Source: Sphingomonas alpina
Lineage (GTDB): Bacteria; Pseudomonadota; Alphaproteobacteria; Sphingomonadales; Sphingomonadaceae
DNA: 64,000 bases
Assembly (NCBI RefSeq): GCF_014490665.1
Contig: NZ_CP061038.1
Coordinates: forward strand, 3,472,001-3,536,000
Reading direction: 5' to 3'
Shown here piece by piece: positions 42,517 through 51,905 of this stretch; the first letter of the stretch is position 1, and the number at the start of each line of letters is the position of its first letter. A program made the translations under genes and the position numbers. Below the pieces are notes generated by a model, which saw only the letters and a program-made list of their open reading frames with translations, ran no database searches and was not told the origin of the DNA.

Positions 42517-43149
42517 CTATCGCCGCGCAAGCGCCAGCTTGATCCCGAATGCGATGAAGACGCCGCCGGTCAGCCGGTCTATTGATCTCACCACGGCCGG
42601 CCGGGACAGAGTACGGGTCAGCGGCACCGTCGCTGCGATCAGGATCCCGAGCCATGCCGTGCCGATCACCACATGGATCAAGCTGAGCAGGAAGCTGAAC
42701 AGCGCGACATTCGCCCCGGCCGGCACGAACTGCGGCAGGAAGGTGATGTAGAACACACCCACCTTGGGATTGAGGATATTGGTCAGGAAGCCGCGCACAA
42801 AGACCTGCGCTGGTCGATCCGCCCGCTGCACGCCGCCCACCGCATCCAGGTCGATCGACTGGCGCGGGCTGCGGATCAATCGGATTCCCATCCACATGAG
42901 ATAAGCGGCCCCGGCCCATTTCAGCGCGGTGAAAGCGATCTCCGACGCCGCCAGCAACGCTCCCAGCCCAACCGCAACCGCAGAGCCCCAGACGAGACAA
43001 CCAAGGCCGATCCCGGCGGCCGCGAGCAAGCCGCGCCTTGCTCCGCTACCAGTCGCCGTGCGGAGCACCATCGCCGTATCGACGCCCGGCGTGATCGAAA
43101 GCAGGGTGGCGGCCACGACAAAGGCGATCAGCGACTGGACGACCGTCAT
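42517..43149 (-). CDS. LysE family exporter
   Basis: This is a 210-residue membrane protein with six hydrophobic segments. The start MTVVQSLIAFVVAATLLSITPGVDTAMVL matches the LysE/RhtB signature (PGPD-like motif written here as PGVDTAMV). RGFLTNILNPKVGVFYITFLPQFV is the second conserved region. Such proteins export amino acids or related metabolites. The ATG at 43149 follows GGGAG; ten extra upstream codons are possible but unlikely. Confidence 0.85.
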   Translation of the reverse strand: MTVVQSLIAFVVAATLLSITPGVDTAMVLRTATGSGARRGLLAAAGIGLGCLVWGSAVAVGLGALLAASEIAFTALKWAGAAYLMWMGIRLIRSPRQSIDLDAVGGVQRADRPAQVFVRGFLTNILNPKVGVFYITFLPQFVPAGANVALFSFLLSLIHVVIGTAWLGILIAATVPLTRTLSRPAVVRSIDRLTGGVFIAFGIKLALARR

Positions 43150-43352
43150 GCGAAACTCCCGCTCCTGGATTCGTGACACCCTAACAAGCGGTTACAGCTT
43201 CAGCCAGAGGAAGCATGACGGCAATCTTCGGCACACCGCGCGGTCCAGGTATCAATTTGCTGGATAGCAGAACGAGGTTTGCCATCCATATTGCTTATAC
43301 CAAGAATCGGGCGAAATTCTTAGTAAAACATTGTAATACATAACAATTATGC

Positions 43353-43468
43353 GATTTATCGCAATCGACAGCCTGCCTCGCCCGCCTCGCGCCGGAAATA
43401 CGACACAAGGGGTGTCCCATATCTCTCGCTGCGCCTTCCGCAGCCCCGCCGCCGGCGACGATTCAACC
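43353..43468 (-). repeat. Dispersed intergenic repeat, copy B
   Basis: The element occupies part of the 459-base gap between the LysE start and the DUF2147 gene. On the minus strand it has ATGGTTGAATCG, then GAGATATGGGACACC with a GACAC/GTGTC hairpin, then GATTGCG and ATAAATCG leading into an A/T-rich tract (43300-43352). Order and spacing agree with copy A. The rest of the gap shows no gene. Confidence 0.55.
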
Positions 43469-43608
43469 ATCGCGGAAGGTTGGGCATGCCCTCCCTTGCC
43501 GGGTGATCCGGCACGTTCTTTCTCAATGTCGAGTATTGCCAGTTCAGGCCGGGCAGGTACGCCCGACCTCAAAGACTCCAGGTCATGCAGAGTCCGGGCC
43601 CGCGACGC

Positions 43609-44013
43609 TTATTTGATCCGCTTCCAGGTTTGGGAACGACAGCCGATCCCGGCAAACAGACAGCCTTCGCCGACCATCGTCCGCGCGTCGATCAGCCGAA
43701 GCGTGCCCGAGAAGGTCTTGCCGATATCGGGCACGAACACCTCGCCACTCCACAGCCCCGGCGACTCGGGCTCGAAATCACGGAACAATTGTTCGCCGAC
43801 CAGCGGGTCGGTGCCTTTACTTTGCGCATCGGCTTTCGCCTTGGGGCTCGCCCAGATCACCGTGCCGCAAATCCCCGGCCCGCATGGCTTGAACCTGACA
43901 TGCACTGATTTGGCCGGATTCGCCCAGATGCCTGCGGGCGCAGCCGACTGGCCGAACGCAGGGGCGGTCGCCAACACCGCGGTCAACGCCATCATAGAAC
44001 TGAAAACGCGCAT
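43609..44013 (-). CDS. DUF2147 family secreted protein
   Basis: This 134-residue protein has a signal peptide (VFSSMMALTAVLATAPAFGQ). The mature part shows the DUF2147 pattern: GIWANPAKSVHVRFKPCG, CGTVIWASPKAKA, SGEVFVPDIGKTFSGTLRL and, at the end, GCLFAGIGCRSQTWKRIK. The cysteines probably form disulfides. The family is beta-rich and of unknown function. The ATG at 44013 gives the normal signal peptide; upstream codons of the same frame look spurious. Confidence 0.8.
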   Translation of the reverse strand: MRVFSSMMALTAVLATAPAFGQSAAPAGIWANPAKSVHVRFKPCGPGICGTVIWASPKAKADAQSKGTDPLVGEQLFRDFEPESPGLWSGEVFVPDIGKTFSGTLRLIDARTMVGEGCLFAGIGCRSQTWKRIK

Positions 44014-44121
44014 CCGGTTTCTCCTCCGGGTTCTTGCCAATACCGCCAACGCCCCCCGGCCAAGGAATATCCGCCTGTCGGGCCGGCTTGACATGTTTCA
44101 GTGTCGCGCGAAGATCATTTC

Positions 44122-44562
44122 ATGCTGCTGAATGAGCTGATCGACGTCGGTGCGGCCGCCCATGGAGGCCGTGTCGCAGTGCGCTTCGGCACGGCGGAAT
44201 TGAGCTTTACCGAAGTCGACCAGCTATCGCGCAGCATCGCTTCGCTGCTTGCCGCTCGTGCCGCCCCGCTCTACCCCAAGGAAGTGGAAGACGCGCTGGT
44301 TGGGCATGCTCAGGTCGCCGAAGCCCTGGTGATCGGTGTACCGAGCGAGCAATGGGGCGAAGAGGTCGCCGCGTTCATTGTGGCCCGCGGCACCCCGCCC
44401 GACTCAGCCGCACTGATCGACCATTGCCGAGCCTTTCTCGCCGGCTACAAGCTGCCCAAACAAATCCATTTCATTGACGAAATCCCCAAAAGCGCGGTGG
44501 GCAAGCCGCTACGCCGTGCGGTGCGCGAGCCCTTCTGGGCCGGCCGCGAGCGCAGGATCTGA
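44122..44562 (+). pseudogene. Acyl-CoA synthetase (AMP-binding) with large internal deletion
   Basis: The first 45 residues (GGRVAVRFGTAELSFTEVDQLSRSIASLLAAR) are the N-terminal start of an AMP-binding acyl-CoA ligase. They run directly into YPKEVEDALVGHAQVAEALVIG, which normally lies about 350 residues later in the C-terminal subdomain. The A10 lysine motif IPKSAVGKPLRR is present. The ATP-binding (TSGTTG-like) and most catalytic motifs are absent. The reading frame is intact across the join, so the deletion is in frame and about 1 kb. The product cannot form the adenylate. It sits directly before an enoyl-CoA hydratase gene, suggesting a degraded side-chain catabolism cluster. GTG at 44101 is an alternative start. 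Confidence 0.8.
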
Positions 44563-44564
44563 GC

Positions 44565-45362
44565 ATGACCAATATAGTGATCGAACAGCGCGACATGGTG
44601 ACGATCGTGACGATCGACCGCCCGGCGCGCCGCAATGCAGTCGATTCCGCCACCGCGATCGAGCTGCGCGCCGCGTTCGAGGCCTTCGATGCAAACCCCG
44701 CGGCAAAGGTCGCGATCCTGACCGGCGCGGGCGGTACCTTTTGCGCCGGCTACGACCTGCACAGCGTCCACGAGTCCACCCCACCTTATGACGCGCACGG
44801 ACCCGGACCGATGGGCCCGACACGCATGCTGACCAGCAAGCCGGTGATCGCAGCGGTCGAGGGACATGCAGTCGCCGGCGGGCTTGAACTCGCCTTGTGG
44901 TGCGACCTGCGCGTTGCGGCGGAATCGGCGATCTTCGGCGTGTTTTGCCGCCGCTGGGGCGTGCCGTTGATCGATGGTGGCACCGTACGCCTGCCCCGGC
45001 TGATCGGCCAAGGCCGCGCGCTCGACATGATCCTTACCGGCCGCGCGGTCGATGCGACAGAAGCACTTGCGATCGGCCTCGCCAATCGCATCTGCCCATC
45101 GGGTGAGACGCTGGAACACGCGGTCGAGCTGGCCCGTACTATCGCTGCCTTCCCGCAACTGTGCATGCGTGCCGATCGTCTTTCGGCCTATCGCCAATGG
45201 GATTGCGACCTGTCCGACGCGCTGACGCAAGAAGGCGAAGGTGGTGAAGCTCCGCTCAGAACCGAGGGGTTGGCCGGCGCCGGCCGCTTCGCCCGCGGTG
45301 CCGGGCGCGGTGGGGTAACGGACGGAAAATGCGGAGCGGTCGACACAAGCCCTATTGCATGA
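44565..45362 (+). CDS. Enoyl-CoA hydratase/isomerase family protein
   Basis: This 265-residue crotonase-fold protein has NIVIEQRDMVTIVTIDRPARRNAVDS, the oxyanion-hole region AILTGAGGTFCAGYDL, and KPVIAAVEGHAVAGGLELALWCDLRVAAE, as expected for this family. GGTVRLPRLIGQGRALDMILTGR follows. It hydrates or isomerises an enoyl-CoA. The gene starts two bases after the stop of the truncated ligase. The C-terminal 20 residues (after GRGG) are not family-like and may be a short read-through extension. Confidence 0.85.
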   Translation: MTNIVIEQRDMVTIVTIDRPARRNAVDSATAIELRAAFEAFDANPAAKVAILTGAGGTFCAGYDLHSVHESTPPYDAHGPGPMGPTRMLTSKPVIAAVEGHAVAGGLELALWCDLRVAAESAIFGVFCRRWGVPLIDGGTVRLPRLIGQGRALDMILTGRAVDATEALAIGLANRICPSGETLEHAVELARTIAAFPQLCMRADRLSAYRQWDCDLSDALTQEGEGGEAPLRTEGLAGAGRFARGAGRGGVTDGKCGAVDTSPIA

Positions 45363-45594
45363 CAGCTGACGCAAAAATTCTGGCGTGACGACGCATTGGC
45401 GCTGCGATGTCGATATGTTCAAGACCAAGGCCGCCTCGCTCGCCGATCAGTTTGTCGATCAACTGGGGCGCAGCAATCGCGGTCGACAACCCGGTCCGCG
45501 CCCGTCGCGTCGCACGCCGCCATCTCGAGAAAAGCCGCGGGCGGAACCGCCAGATGATCGTTCTGCGCGACGAATAGCGTGCACCACGATGAAG

Positions 45595-45620
45595 TTGTCA
45601 TACAAATAGTTGTCATACAT
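45595..45620 (+). promoter_or_regulatory. Tandem GntR-like operator sites
   Basis: Two copies of TTGTCATACA(A/T) occur at 45595-45605 and 45610-45620. Each has the inverted half-sites TTGT and ACAA (ACAT in the second), like FCD-type GntR operators. They lie 150 bases upstream of the TonB receptor start, inside the 407-base gap after the hydratase. The rest of the gap shows no convincing gene. Confidence 0.4.
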
Positions 45621-45769
45621 TTAGGATGCTGATAGAGACTCGGGCGATTGGCGTCGCTTCGGGCCTCGAGCGCGATCGAACGGCTGGCAGCATCGCGGTT
45701 TCCCGATCGGCGCACCATGGCGACGGGGCACCACGATAACGAACAAGATAGTCGAGAGGGGATGCAATC

Positions 45770-48128
45770 ATGTCGAGAGGCTCTGTGTTGCTGAAGGGCG
45801 CGACGTCCGCGCTGGCGCTGATCGTGGCGAACCCGGTATTGGCGCAGGACAGTCCCCCCGCCACCGCGCCGCAAAACGCTGCGCCGGTCGATAATGGCAT
45901 CGCCGATATCGTCGTGACCGCGACCAAGCGCGTCGAACGCCTGCAGGACGTCCCCGTATCGGTAACTGCGCTGACCGCGGACGTGATCGAGCGCCAGAAT
46001 GTCCGCGACATATCCGATCTGCCCAAGCTCGTCCCCGGCTTGACCGTCACCTATGGCTCGCAACCGGGCAATTTCAGCATCAACATGCGCGGCATCGGCA
46101 CCTTCTCCAACGGTATCGCGGTTGAGTCCGACGTCGCGGTGGTGATCGACGATGTGCCGATCGGGCTACAAGCCTCGGCATTCAAGGATCTGATCGATGT
46201 GGAGCGGATCGAGGCGCTGAAGGGTCCGCAATCGACCCTTTTCGGCAAGAGTGCGATCGCCGGCGTGCTCAACATCACCACTCAGGCACCAACCGACACC
46301 TTTACCGGCCGGGTCACCGGCCTCGTTACCACAGATCATGAATGGCGCGTCGGCGGCACTTTGGCCGGCCCGATCAGCGACACGCTGAAGTTCCGCGTCA
46401 CCGCTTCGCGTAACGTCTATGACGGCAACATCATCAACCTGACCACGGGCAATCGGCAAAATGGCAGCAAGGGCCTGACCGTCACCGGCAAATTGGTCTG
46501 GACTCCCTCCGACGATTTCACCGCGTCGATCCAGCCGCGCTACAACAAGACCGAGGCGACCTGCTGCGTCAGCCCGATCACCTCGCTAACCCCGGGCCTC
46601 TTCTATCAGGGCTTGCCGCAATTGCCCGCCAGCTCCGTGCTTGCCGGCATTCCCATCAACGATCGCCATAATGTCCGTATCCGCAACGATGAACGCGCCG
46701 GTGGCGATTCACGCATGTACGGCGCGACCTTCCACGCCACGTACACGACACCCGAAGACTCGTTCCTCGGCGGCGCGACGATCGGCTACATCCTTTCGTT
46801 CGACCGTTACCGCATGTTCGACTATCAGGACATTGACGGCACCGATCAGCCCTTCCTGCTCAACTTCCCCGCCGCATCGCCTTCCGGCATCAACAGCGGC
46901 GCGCGCATTCACGGCAATTTCCATGCGAATTCCGCAACGCAGGAACTGCGCATCACCTCGCCCGGCGACAAGCGATTCCGCTACATTGTCGGCCTATGGT
47001 ATGCGCGCAATTCGCTCGACCGCTTCCTCGATCGCGGGCCGGTACTGCAATTCGTCCGCTATCTGGCGCAGAGCAACAATCGCAACTATTCCGCCTATAC
47101 CGATCTCGCCTTCGACATCACCGACAAGCTGACGGCGGTCGGCGGCCTGCGCGTCAACCGGCAAAAGATCGACTATCGCTTCTCAAACTACACCGTGGCG
47201 GCGCCTTTCACGCTGCGCGGCGCCGATTCCGACAACGCAGTCACCGGCAAGGCCGGCCTGCAATATCATTTCACGCCCGACATCATGACCTATGCGACCT
47301 ATTCGACCGGGTATAAGGGTCAGGCCTATGATCTGGTCAGCACGTTCAGCGCGCGCTTCGCCGCGGCCGGCCCCGTGCCGCCGGAGACCGCGAAGAATTA
47401 CGAAATCGGCTTCAAGAACAGCCTGTTCAATCGTCATCTCATCCTTAACGCGACCCTGTTCTCGACCGAGTATAAGGGATTCCAGACTTCGGTGCAGTCT
47501 TTCCTGCCCGACGGTACCTATCTCACCTTCCTCAATTCGATCGGCAAGCTGCGCACGCGTGGCGTGGAACTCGAGGTCCTGGCCAAACCGTTCCAGGGCC
47601 TGAGTCTCAACGGCTCCGCTGCCTATACCGACGCCAAGATCATAGACTTCCCCCTTTGGCCCCTGCTTTTCAAACCAGACGGTAGCGCAGGGCTGCATCC
47701 TCGATCCGCGCGTCACGGTGAACCCCGGCAAGGTCCAGGACCTGAGCGGCAAGCGGCTCAACAACGCGCCCGAATTCAAGTTCAATTTGGGTAGCCAGTA
47801 CGATTTCCCGCTCGGCGACTCCCTGGGTGGCTTTCTGACTTTATCCTATCGCTGGCAGAGCAAGATCAACTTCGCGCTCAACCAGGATCCAGTCACAGTG
47901 CAAAAGCCCTATGGTGTGTTCGACGCTTCGGTCGGCGCGACCGCGGGCGATGGCAAGTACAAGCTCAGCCTGTTCGTCAACAATGCCTTCAACAAGCATT
48001 ATGCGGTCGGACTCGGCAATACGACGTCGGGCTTCAGCGCACCGGGCGTGGTCGCCTCCGGCACCACTTGGCAACCAGCACGCGACTCGTTCCGTTATGC
48101 CGGCATGCGCCTCGACGCGAGTTTTTAG
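45770..48128 (+). pseudogene. TonB-dependent receptor with a frameshift near residue 628
   Basis: This is an outer membrane receptor of about 785 residues. A signal peptide ends PVLAQD. The TonB-box and plug region follow (IADIVVTATKRVERLQDVPVSVTAL, then GPQSTLFGKSAIAGVLNITT), and the barrel includes KAGLQYHFTPDIMTYATYSTGYKG and the C-terminal FRYAGMRLDASF. The frame breaks in the T-run at 47655-47657: removing one T joins FPLGPCFSNQTVAQGC to the downstream frame, which ends at 48128. In the unrepaired frame the protein would end at 47794 in unrelated sequence. Either sequencing error or a recent inactivating insertion. The gene follows GAGGGG and probably imports a substrate for the hydratase/ligase cluster. 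Confidence 0.85.
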
Positions 48129-48150
48129 GACCTCAAACCCAATCCAGATC

Positions 48151-48180
48151 TCCTCCGCCTTCCAGACGGGGAGCGGAGGA
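48151..48180. terminator. Hairpin TCCTCCGC/GCGGAGGA after TonB receptor
   Basis: An 8-bp stem (48151-48158 with 48173-48180) begins 22 bases after the receptor stop and is placed where a terminator would be. The following 390 bases up to the next gene contain A/T-rich stretches (48236-48247, 48420-48460) that may hold the promoter of the chemoreceptor-like gene, but no gene is visible. Confidence 0.5.
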
Positions 48181-48567
48181 TAGATCGATTCCGACATGCT
48201 CGCGCGAGATTGCGGTCGCGCGAATCCTGCCTATCACAATATAATCATACACTTTCCATGGAGCGGGAGTCCCCGACCCGGACTGGATCGTTGCGTACGC
48301 GTATCGACAAATTGACCGTCGGCGGTTGCTCCGAAATTGCACGGTTCGAAACAATGATCGCAATGCAGCTGTTGAAGGCCATGACTTTACATGCAAGGCT
48401 GGATCTTCGACTTTCGCTACCACGGATAATCGGTAACCATTGTATTGTTGTCACAATTCCTTCGCTTCAAGTCATGGAACGAAGAGCGCGTTTGCATGTG
48501 CCTCGATGATGCGTAAGCTACCAGAGCGGGTCGCAACCGCACTTGTATAAATTGGGGGGCATACCCA

Positions 48568-49947
48568 ATGGTGCAATCGAACATAGTCGACAATCATGGC
48601 AGAAGCGTCTCGGTCGGTCGGCACGCCGAGGAAGTCTCAACGGTGGTCGGCCAGCTTGCCGAGCTCGATCGAACAATCGCCCATCATTATGACGATCTCT
48701 ATGACTTCGGCGAAACCGCGCGAACGCTCGACCAGTCGAACGCGCTGCTTGCTTCGGCGCTTGATGGAGTGCGCGCAGTAACGACCCAGGCAAATGCCCG
48801 GCTTGCCAGCGCGACCGTCCGGCTCAACGCGATGGCGCGCGATGCGCCGACCAAGGGCGCGACGATCCGCGGGCTGCTCGATCTGGGCCTGGACCAGCAG
48901 GCGCATCATGGGGGTTCGCTTGCCGATGCGATGGCCCGGCTCCACACCCTTTCAGCGACGGCGAAGACGCTCGCCGGAACGCTCGATACCACCGCGGAAC
49001 AAGCGCGCGACAGCCAGTCGCTGGGCGTCGCCGCTGCGTTGCATGTGTTGAGCGGGGATCTCATGACGATCGCCGGTGACCTTGCGCTCGAACGGCAGCG
49101 GGTCGGCACCGGCCATGCCCACTGGGCACGGAATGCGGCCGGGATCGCGAATGATGTCGAAGAATTCATGAACGGCTTGAGTGAGCCGCTCGCCGCTCTG
49201 CGCGAGGTCGATGAACTGTTGTCGGCCGGCATCGAAGGCGGCCGGATGGTCGCTGAAATCTTCAGCGAAGCGAATGCTGTTTCGTCGAACCTGTTCCAGC
49301 TGATCGCCGGGGCCGCTCGAGCGCTGGGCCAGGCGCGCGTGCTGCTCCGCCAGACCCAGGCGCGCGCGACACGGCTTGAACAGGCCGGGCGGGTTGCGTT
49401 CGAGCGTGCCGCTGCACTCGGCCTGAATGATGAGGATAAGGCCTATGTGACGCTGGCGATCGATTTGCGCGATCGGTTGCAGACACTGACCCAGAGCGCA
49501 CTCGAACAAGGGACGCTCAGCATCGAACAATTGTTCGACCACGAATATCGGCTGATCCCCGATAGCCTGCCCGAACGTTTCCGGACCTCGCTGACCGAGT
49601 GGGCGGACGCGGAGTGGCGGCCATTTCTCGACTCGGCCCTGACATGCGCGCCGCATATCCGTTCGGCGGTATGCAGCGACATGAGCGGGTTCCTGCCGAC
49701 GCATATCTCGTCCCGCTCGCAACGGCCGACCGGCGATCCGGCGCACGATATCGGCAACTGCCGCAATGGCCGCATCATGTATGATGATCGGCTGCGCCAA
49801 TATAAGGAAAATGCCGGCGACTTCACCGCAACGATCTATCGCATGGACGATTATAGCGGCGGATTCATCGTCGTGCGGCTGATCTTCGTGCCGCTCTCTT
49901 TCGCAGGGAAGCGCTGGGGTGACTTCGAGCTGGCCTATTCAATCTGA
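48568..49947 (+). CDS. Soluble methyl-accepting-chemotaxis-like sensor protein
   Basis: This 459-residue protein has no membrane segment. Residues 1-330 are long helices with many Ala, Gln, Arg and Glu residues, suggesting a coiled coil. The last 90 residues (FLPTHISSRSQRPTGDPAHD to GKRWGDFELAY) resemble the C-terminal ligand or targeting domain found in a group of alphaproteobacterial chemoreceptors, where a conserved His/Trp pattern is seen. The canonical MCP hairpin tip (ExxxR) is not evident, so it may be a degenerate or regulatory relative. The ATG follows GGGGGG. No cheW or cheA gene is nearby. Confidence 0.6.
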   Translation: MVQSNIVDNHGRSVSVGRHAEEVSTVVGQLAELDRTIAHHYDDLYDFGETARTLDQSNALLASALDGVRAVTTQANARLASATVRLNAMARDAPTKGATIRGLLDLGLDQQAHHGGSLADAMARLHTLSATAKTLAGTLDTTAEQARDSQSLGVAAALHVLSGDLMTIAGDLALERQRVGTGHAHWARNAAGIANDVEEFMNGLSEPLAALREVDELLSAGIEGGRMVAEIFSEANAVSSNLFQLIAGAARALGQARVLLRQTQARATRLEQAGRVAFERAAALGLNDEDKAYVTLAIDLRDRLQTLTQSALEQGTLSIEQLFDHEYRLIPDSLPERFRTSLTEWADAEWRPFLDSALTCAPHIRSAVCSDMSGFLPTHISSRSQRPTGDPAHDIGNCRNGRIMYDDRLRQYKENAGDFTATIYRMDDYSGGFIVVRLIFVPLSFAGKRWGDFELAYSI

Positions 49948-49981
49948 CGGGCCGGGAAGTTCGAATGGCGAGGAAAACCCG

Positions 49982-50758
49982 ATGAGCTGGTCCGCCGCGC
50001 AATATGTCCGGTTCGAAGCGGAGCGAAACCGCCCGATCCACGACCTTCTCGCCCGGATCCCGATGACCAATGTCCGCCGCGGGATCGATATCGGTTGCGG
50101 CCCGGGCAATTCGACCGAGCTCCTCCAGGCACGTTTCCCCAGTGCCGAGCTGAGCGGCATCGACAGTTCCGCCGACATGATTGCGGCAGCGTGCAAGCGG
50201 TTGCCCGCAGTGCATTTTGCAGTCGAGGATATCGCAGACTGGCACGATCCCGGACGGTTCGACCTGATCCTTGCCAATGCCGCGCTGCAATGGGTGCCGG
50301 ACCATGCGACGCTGCTCCCCGCATTGATCGGAAGGCTTGCGCCGGGCGGCAGTCTCGCCGTGCAAATTCCCGACAATCTCGACGAACCCGCTCACCAGCT
50401 GATGCGCGACGTGGCAGCCGAGGGACCCTGGGCCGCGACGCTGGCCGGAGCGGGCGCGGCCCATGCCAATCGCCACTCGCCCGACTGGTATCACCGCGCA
50501 CTATATGGACGCGTCGCAGGCGTCGATATCTGGCGCACCGTCTATTATCATCAGCTCGCGGGCGGGCCCGGCGCGATAGTCGAATGGTTCAAGGGAACCG
50601 GCCTGCGCCCATTCCTCGACCGGCTCGACGATGTACAACAGACCGCGTTTCTCGAGCGGTACGGCGCCCGGATCGCCACCGCCTATCCGGCATTTGCCGA
50701 TGGCATGGTGCTGTTCCCCTTCCCGCGCCTGTTCATCGTCGCGACGCGCGGCACATAA
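49982..50758 (+). CDS. tam: Trans-aconitate 2-methyltransferase-like SAM methyltransferase
   Basis: This 258-residue methyltransferase has the SAM-binding motif GIDIGCGPGNST, the second acidic strand ELSGIDSSADMI, and family features of Tam: MSWSAAQYVRFEAERNRP at the N-terminus, LANAALQWVPDH and VQIPDNLDEPAHQLM. Tam methylates trans-aconitate, relieving inhibition of aconitase. The ATG at 49982 follows GAGGAAAA. The gene is alone between the chemoreceptor-like gene and a convergent hydrolase. Confidence 0.85.
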   Translation: MSWSAAQYVRFEAERNRPIHDLLARIPMTNVRRGIDIGCGPGNSTELLQARFPSAELSGIDSSADMIAAACKRLPAVHFAVEDIADWHDPGRFDLILANAALQWVPDHATLLPALIGRLAPGGSLAVQIPDNLDEPAHQLMRDVAAEGPWAATLAGAGAAHANRHSPDWYHRALYGRVAGVDIWRTVYYHQLAGGPGAIVEWFKGTGLRPFLDRLDDVQQTAFLERYGARIATAYPAFADGMVLFPFPRLFIVATRGT

Positions 50759-50764
50759 GTCGGC

Positions 50765-51733
50765 TCAGGCGGCCTGAACCTCGCGCGAGCGCTCCACCGC
50801 GCGCTCGATCCAGGCGGCGACTTCGACCGGTGCGGTAAGCGGGATCATGTGCCCCCCGTCGATCAGCGTGACATCGGCATGCGCGATCACTTCCGGCAGG
50901 CGCTCGCCATGCAGGACCGGGTCGAGGATCGCATCGCCACGGCCATAGAGGATCGCGACAGGCATGCCGATCTCCCCATAACGTGCGACGATCGGCGCGA
51001 GGGAGTCGGGGGTCTGAGTCAATTCGGTCGAGGCCGTGAACACCGCGACCGGCCGCTGCACCAGCAGGCCACCGCCGCGCACACCGAAATCGGCCGGGAT
51101 CGGTTCGGGCGCGAAGACCTGCTCGGCTGATTTAGCTCCCGCCAGCACGGACATCGGCACCGCCACGACCGAGGCGACGAAACGCCGCACGCCGCGCGAT
51201 CGGATATCCAGTCCCTTGAACGCCGCCGGCGGCGTGTCGATCACGCGGGTCAGCGCGGCAAGCAATGCGACGCCGCGGAGCGATGCCGGATGCGTCACCG
51301 CCAGGGTCAGCGCCACAGCACCGCCAAGCGAATGGCCGACGACCAGCGGCCGGTCGAGCCCAAGCCGTTCGATCAGCGCGGCGACCAGATCGGCCTGTGC
51401 GACAAGCGAGAAAGCGCCCGGCCTCGGTGCCGAATAGCCCGACCCCGGTCGGTCGACCACCACGACGCGATGCCGCTGCGCCAGCAATTCGGTCAGTGCA
51501 TAGGTGAAATTATGGCTGTTGCCGGCCAGGCCGTGGATCAACACGATCGCCCCGCCCTCCCCCTGCTCGACCGATCCCTTGTCGACATAATGGAGCCGCT
51601 GCCCATCGATCTCGATAAAGCTTCCCTGCGCCGGTACCTCCCGCTCCACAAAGCGCGTGCGCGCCTGGGTATAGACCAGCCCCGCGGCGATCAGCGCGGC
51701 CAGAACGATCAGGATCACGAAGACGATGGTCAT
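50765..51733 (-). CDS. Membrane-anchored alpha/beta hydrolase
   Basis: This 322-residue hydrolase has an N-terminal membrane anchor (TIVFVILIVLAALIAAGLVY). The hydrolase core shows GAIVLIHGLAGNSHNF (oxyanion hole), VVVDRPGSGYS, the nucleophile elbow GHSLGGAVAL, ILYGRGDAILDP (acid) and DGGHMIPLTAP (His). It resembles lipase or epoxide-hydrolase-like proteins facing the periplasm or cytoplasm. The stop lies seven bases from the convergent tam gene. Confidence 0.85.
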   Translation of the reverse strand: MTIVFVILIVLAALIAAGLVYTQARTRFVEREVPAQGSFIEIDGQRLHYVDKGSVEQGEGGAIVLIHGLAGNSHNFTYALTELLAQRHRVVVVDRPGSGYSAPRPGAFSLVAQADLVAALIERLGLDRPLVVGHSLGGAVALTLAVTHPASLRGVALLAALTRVIDTPPAAFKGLDIRSRGVRRFVASVVAVPMSVLAGAKSAEQVFAPEPIPADFGVRGGGLLVQRPVAVFTASTELTQTPDSLAPIVARYGEIGMPVAILYGRGDAILDPVLHGERLPEVIAHADVTLIDGGHMIPLTAPVEVAAWIERAVERSREVQAA

Positions 51734-51905
51734 GGGACGGCCCTTTATACTTTGAGCGGATCAAAGCATCGATCGCCGCCGGATGCCAGCGCGACATGAT
51801 GACTACCCGCACCTACGAAGCTGTCATTGATCGCGGTGAACGGAAATTACGTTGCGGCATAGCCACCTTCGCGCAAAGGCACGCCTTCATTTGTCGGGAG
51901 GTCCG

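Noticed and set aside
45385..45609. Small plus-strand open frame in the gap before the TonB receptor.
   Set aside because: It is basic low-complexity sequence with no ribosome-binding site and it overlaps the operator-like repeats.
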